From JBOGEB01 sp050743125 (GTDB lineage Bacteria; Actinomycetota; Nitriliruptoria; Euzebyales; Egibacteraceae): a stretch of DNA of 14,026 nt. The translations under genes and the position numbers were made by a program. The stretch's first letter is position 1. The number at the start of each line of letters is the position of its first letter. The stretch lies in NCBI GenBank assembly GCA_050743125.1, contig JBOGEB010000108.1, forward strand, positions 1 through 14,026, written 5' to 3'. This document shows positions 13,723-14,026 of the stretch, piece by piece. The notes under the pieces are model-generated. The model searched no databases, had not been told where the DNA came from, and was given only the letters and a program-made list of their open reading frames with translations.

Positions 13723-13842
13723 ATGCGCAATCGTCTGCTCTTCCTGCTCGTGACCGCCGCCGGCCTTGCGGCCGTCGCCTTCAGGCGCCAGCGCAGCCGC
13801 GAGCTCGACGAGGCGATCTGGGAAGAGCCCAACGACCTGTAA
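13723..13842 (+). CDS. DLW-39-like small protein
   Basis: A 39-aa peptide too short for most gene callers. It begins MRNRLLFLLVTAAGLAAVAF, a single hydrophobic segment (about residues 4-20). RRQRSRE follows, and the acidic tail LDEAIWEEPNDL ends it. The length, layout and position between tRNA-Ile and tRNA-Ala fit the actinobacterial DLW-39 family of unknown function; the tail motif reads IW rather than LW. A good GGAGG ribosome binding site at 13713-13717, five bases before the ATG, supports real translation. Assignment is by layout and position, not a full family match. Confidence 0.75.
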   Translation: MRNRLLFLLVTAAGLAAVAFRRQRSRELDEAIWEEPNDL

Positions 13843-13872
13843 AGCGCCGCCGGGGCCCACGCCTGCGCGCCC

Positions 13873-13945
13873 GGGCCCTTAGCTCAATTGGCAGAGCGCC
13901 GCCTTTGCAAGGCGGAGGTTGCCGGTTCGACTCCGGCAGGGTCCA
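13873..13945 (+). tRNA. tRNA-Ala, anticodon UGC
   Basis: A 73-nt cloverleaf. The acceptor arms GGGCCCT (13873-13879) and AGGGTCC (13938-13944) pair with one G-U, discriminator A13945. The anticodon loop TTTGCAA carries TGC at 13906-13908. The T loop has GGTTCGACTCC. CCA is not encoded. The 81 bp beyond contain a tandem 10-bp repeat. Confidence 0.97.
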
Positions 13946-13993
13946 CTGAGCTGACCAGCGGTTCTGTGTCGCTGCCCTGTCCGAGAGCTCCGG

Positions 13994-14014
13994 GTTGGAA
14001 GCAAGTTGGAAGCA
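13994..14014 (+). repeat. Two direct 10-bp repeats after tRNA-Ala
   Basis: GTTGGAAGCA occurs at 13994-14003 and again at 14005-14014, spaced by one base (11-bp period, one helical turn). Its position just after a tRNA gene resembles integrase arm-binding repeats beside a tRNA attachment site, but no integrase lies within the window. Confidence 0.5.
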
Positions 14015-14026
14015 GCCGCTCACGCC

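Overview
This window is the replication-origin neighbourhood of a high-GC bacterium, almost certainly an actinomycete (Actinomycetota). The gene order, the DUF3566 membrane protein after gyrA, the DLW-39-like micropeptide between tRNA-Ile and tRNA-Ala, the two GyrA boxes and the TAGACT/TAGGCT-type -10 elements all point there. I cannot settle the class. Almost everything is conserved core machinery. The unexplained material lies in the intergenic DNA.

Left arm, minus strand, reading leftward from the origin: rpmH (L34), rnpA (RNase P protein), yidD, yidC, jag/khpB and the 5' part of rsmG, which runs off the left edge. This is the classic ribosome/RNase P/membrane-insertion cluster. rnpA/yidD and yidD/yidC overlap. 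rpmH and rnpA are separated by an unusually long 311-bp gap that carries a strong hairpin. A perfect 14-bp parS core, GTTTCACGTGAAAC, lies across the rsmG start, so chromosome segregation (ParB loading) is also marked here.

Origin zone: rpmH and dnaA diverge across 774 bp that hold a perfect DnaA box, two near-consensus boxes, a perfect 8-bp-arm hairpin and a plausible dnaA promoter. The 304-bp dnaA-dnaN gap holds a second cluster of degenerate boxes of TTATCCCC type. Either gap, or both together, could be oriC.

Right arm, plus strand: dnaA (initiator), dnaN (sliding clamp), recF (gap repair), dciA/DUF721 (helicase loader), gyrB and gyrA (gyrase), a DUF3566 membrane protein, tRNA-Ile(GAU), a 39-aa DLW-39-like peptide and tRNA-Ala(UGC). 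Together these genes initiate replication, load helicase and clamp, and control supercoiling.

The main oddity is a 176-bp element with 19-bp imperfect terminal inverted repeats, inserted at the dnaN stop codon between dnaN and recF. It is flanked by CTAG on both sides. About 100 bp of it recurs downstream of yidC, in the same orientation relative to transcription. It looks like a MITE or an extragenic repeat with a conserved stem. I did not find a new multi-gene system; the window is otherwise ordinary housekeeping DNA.
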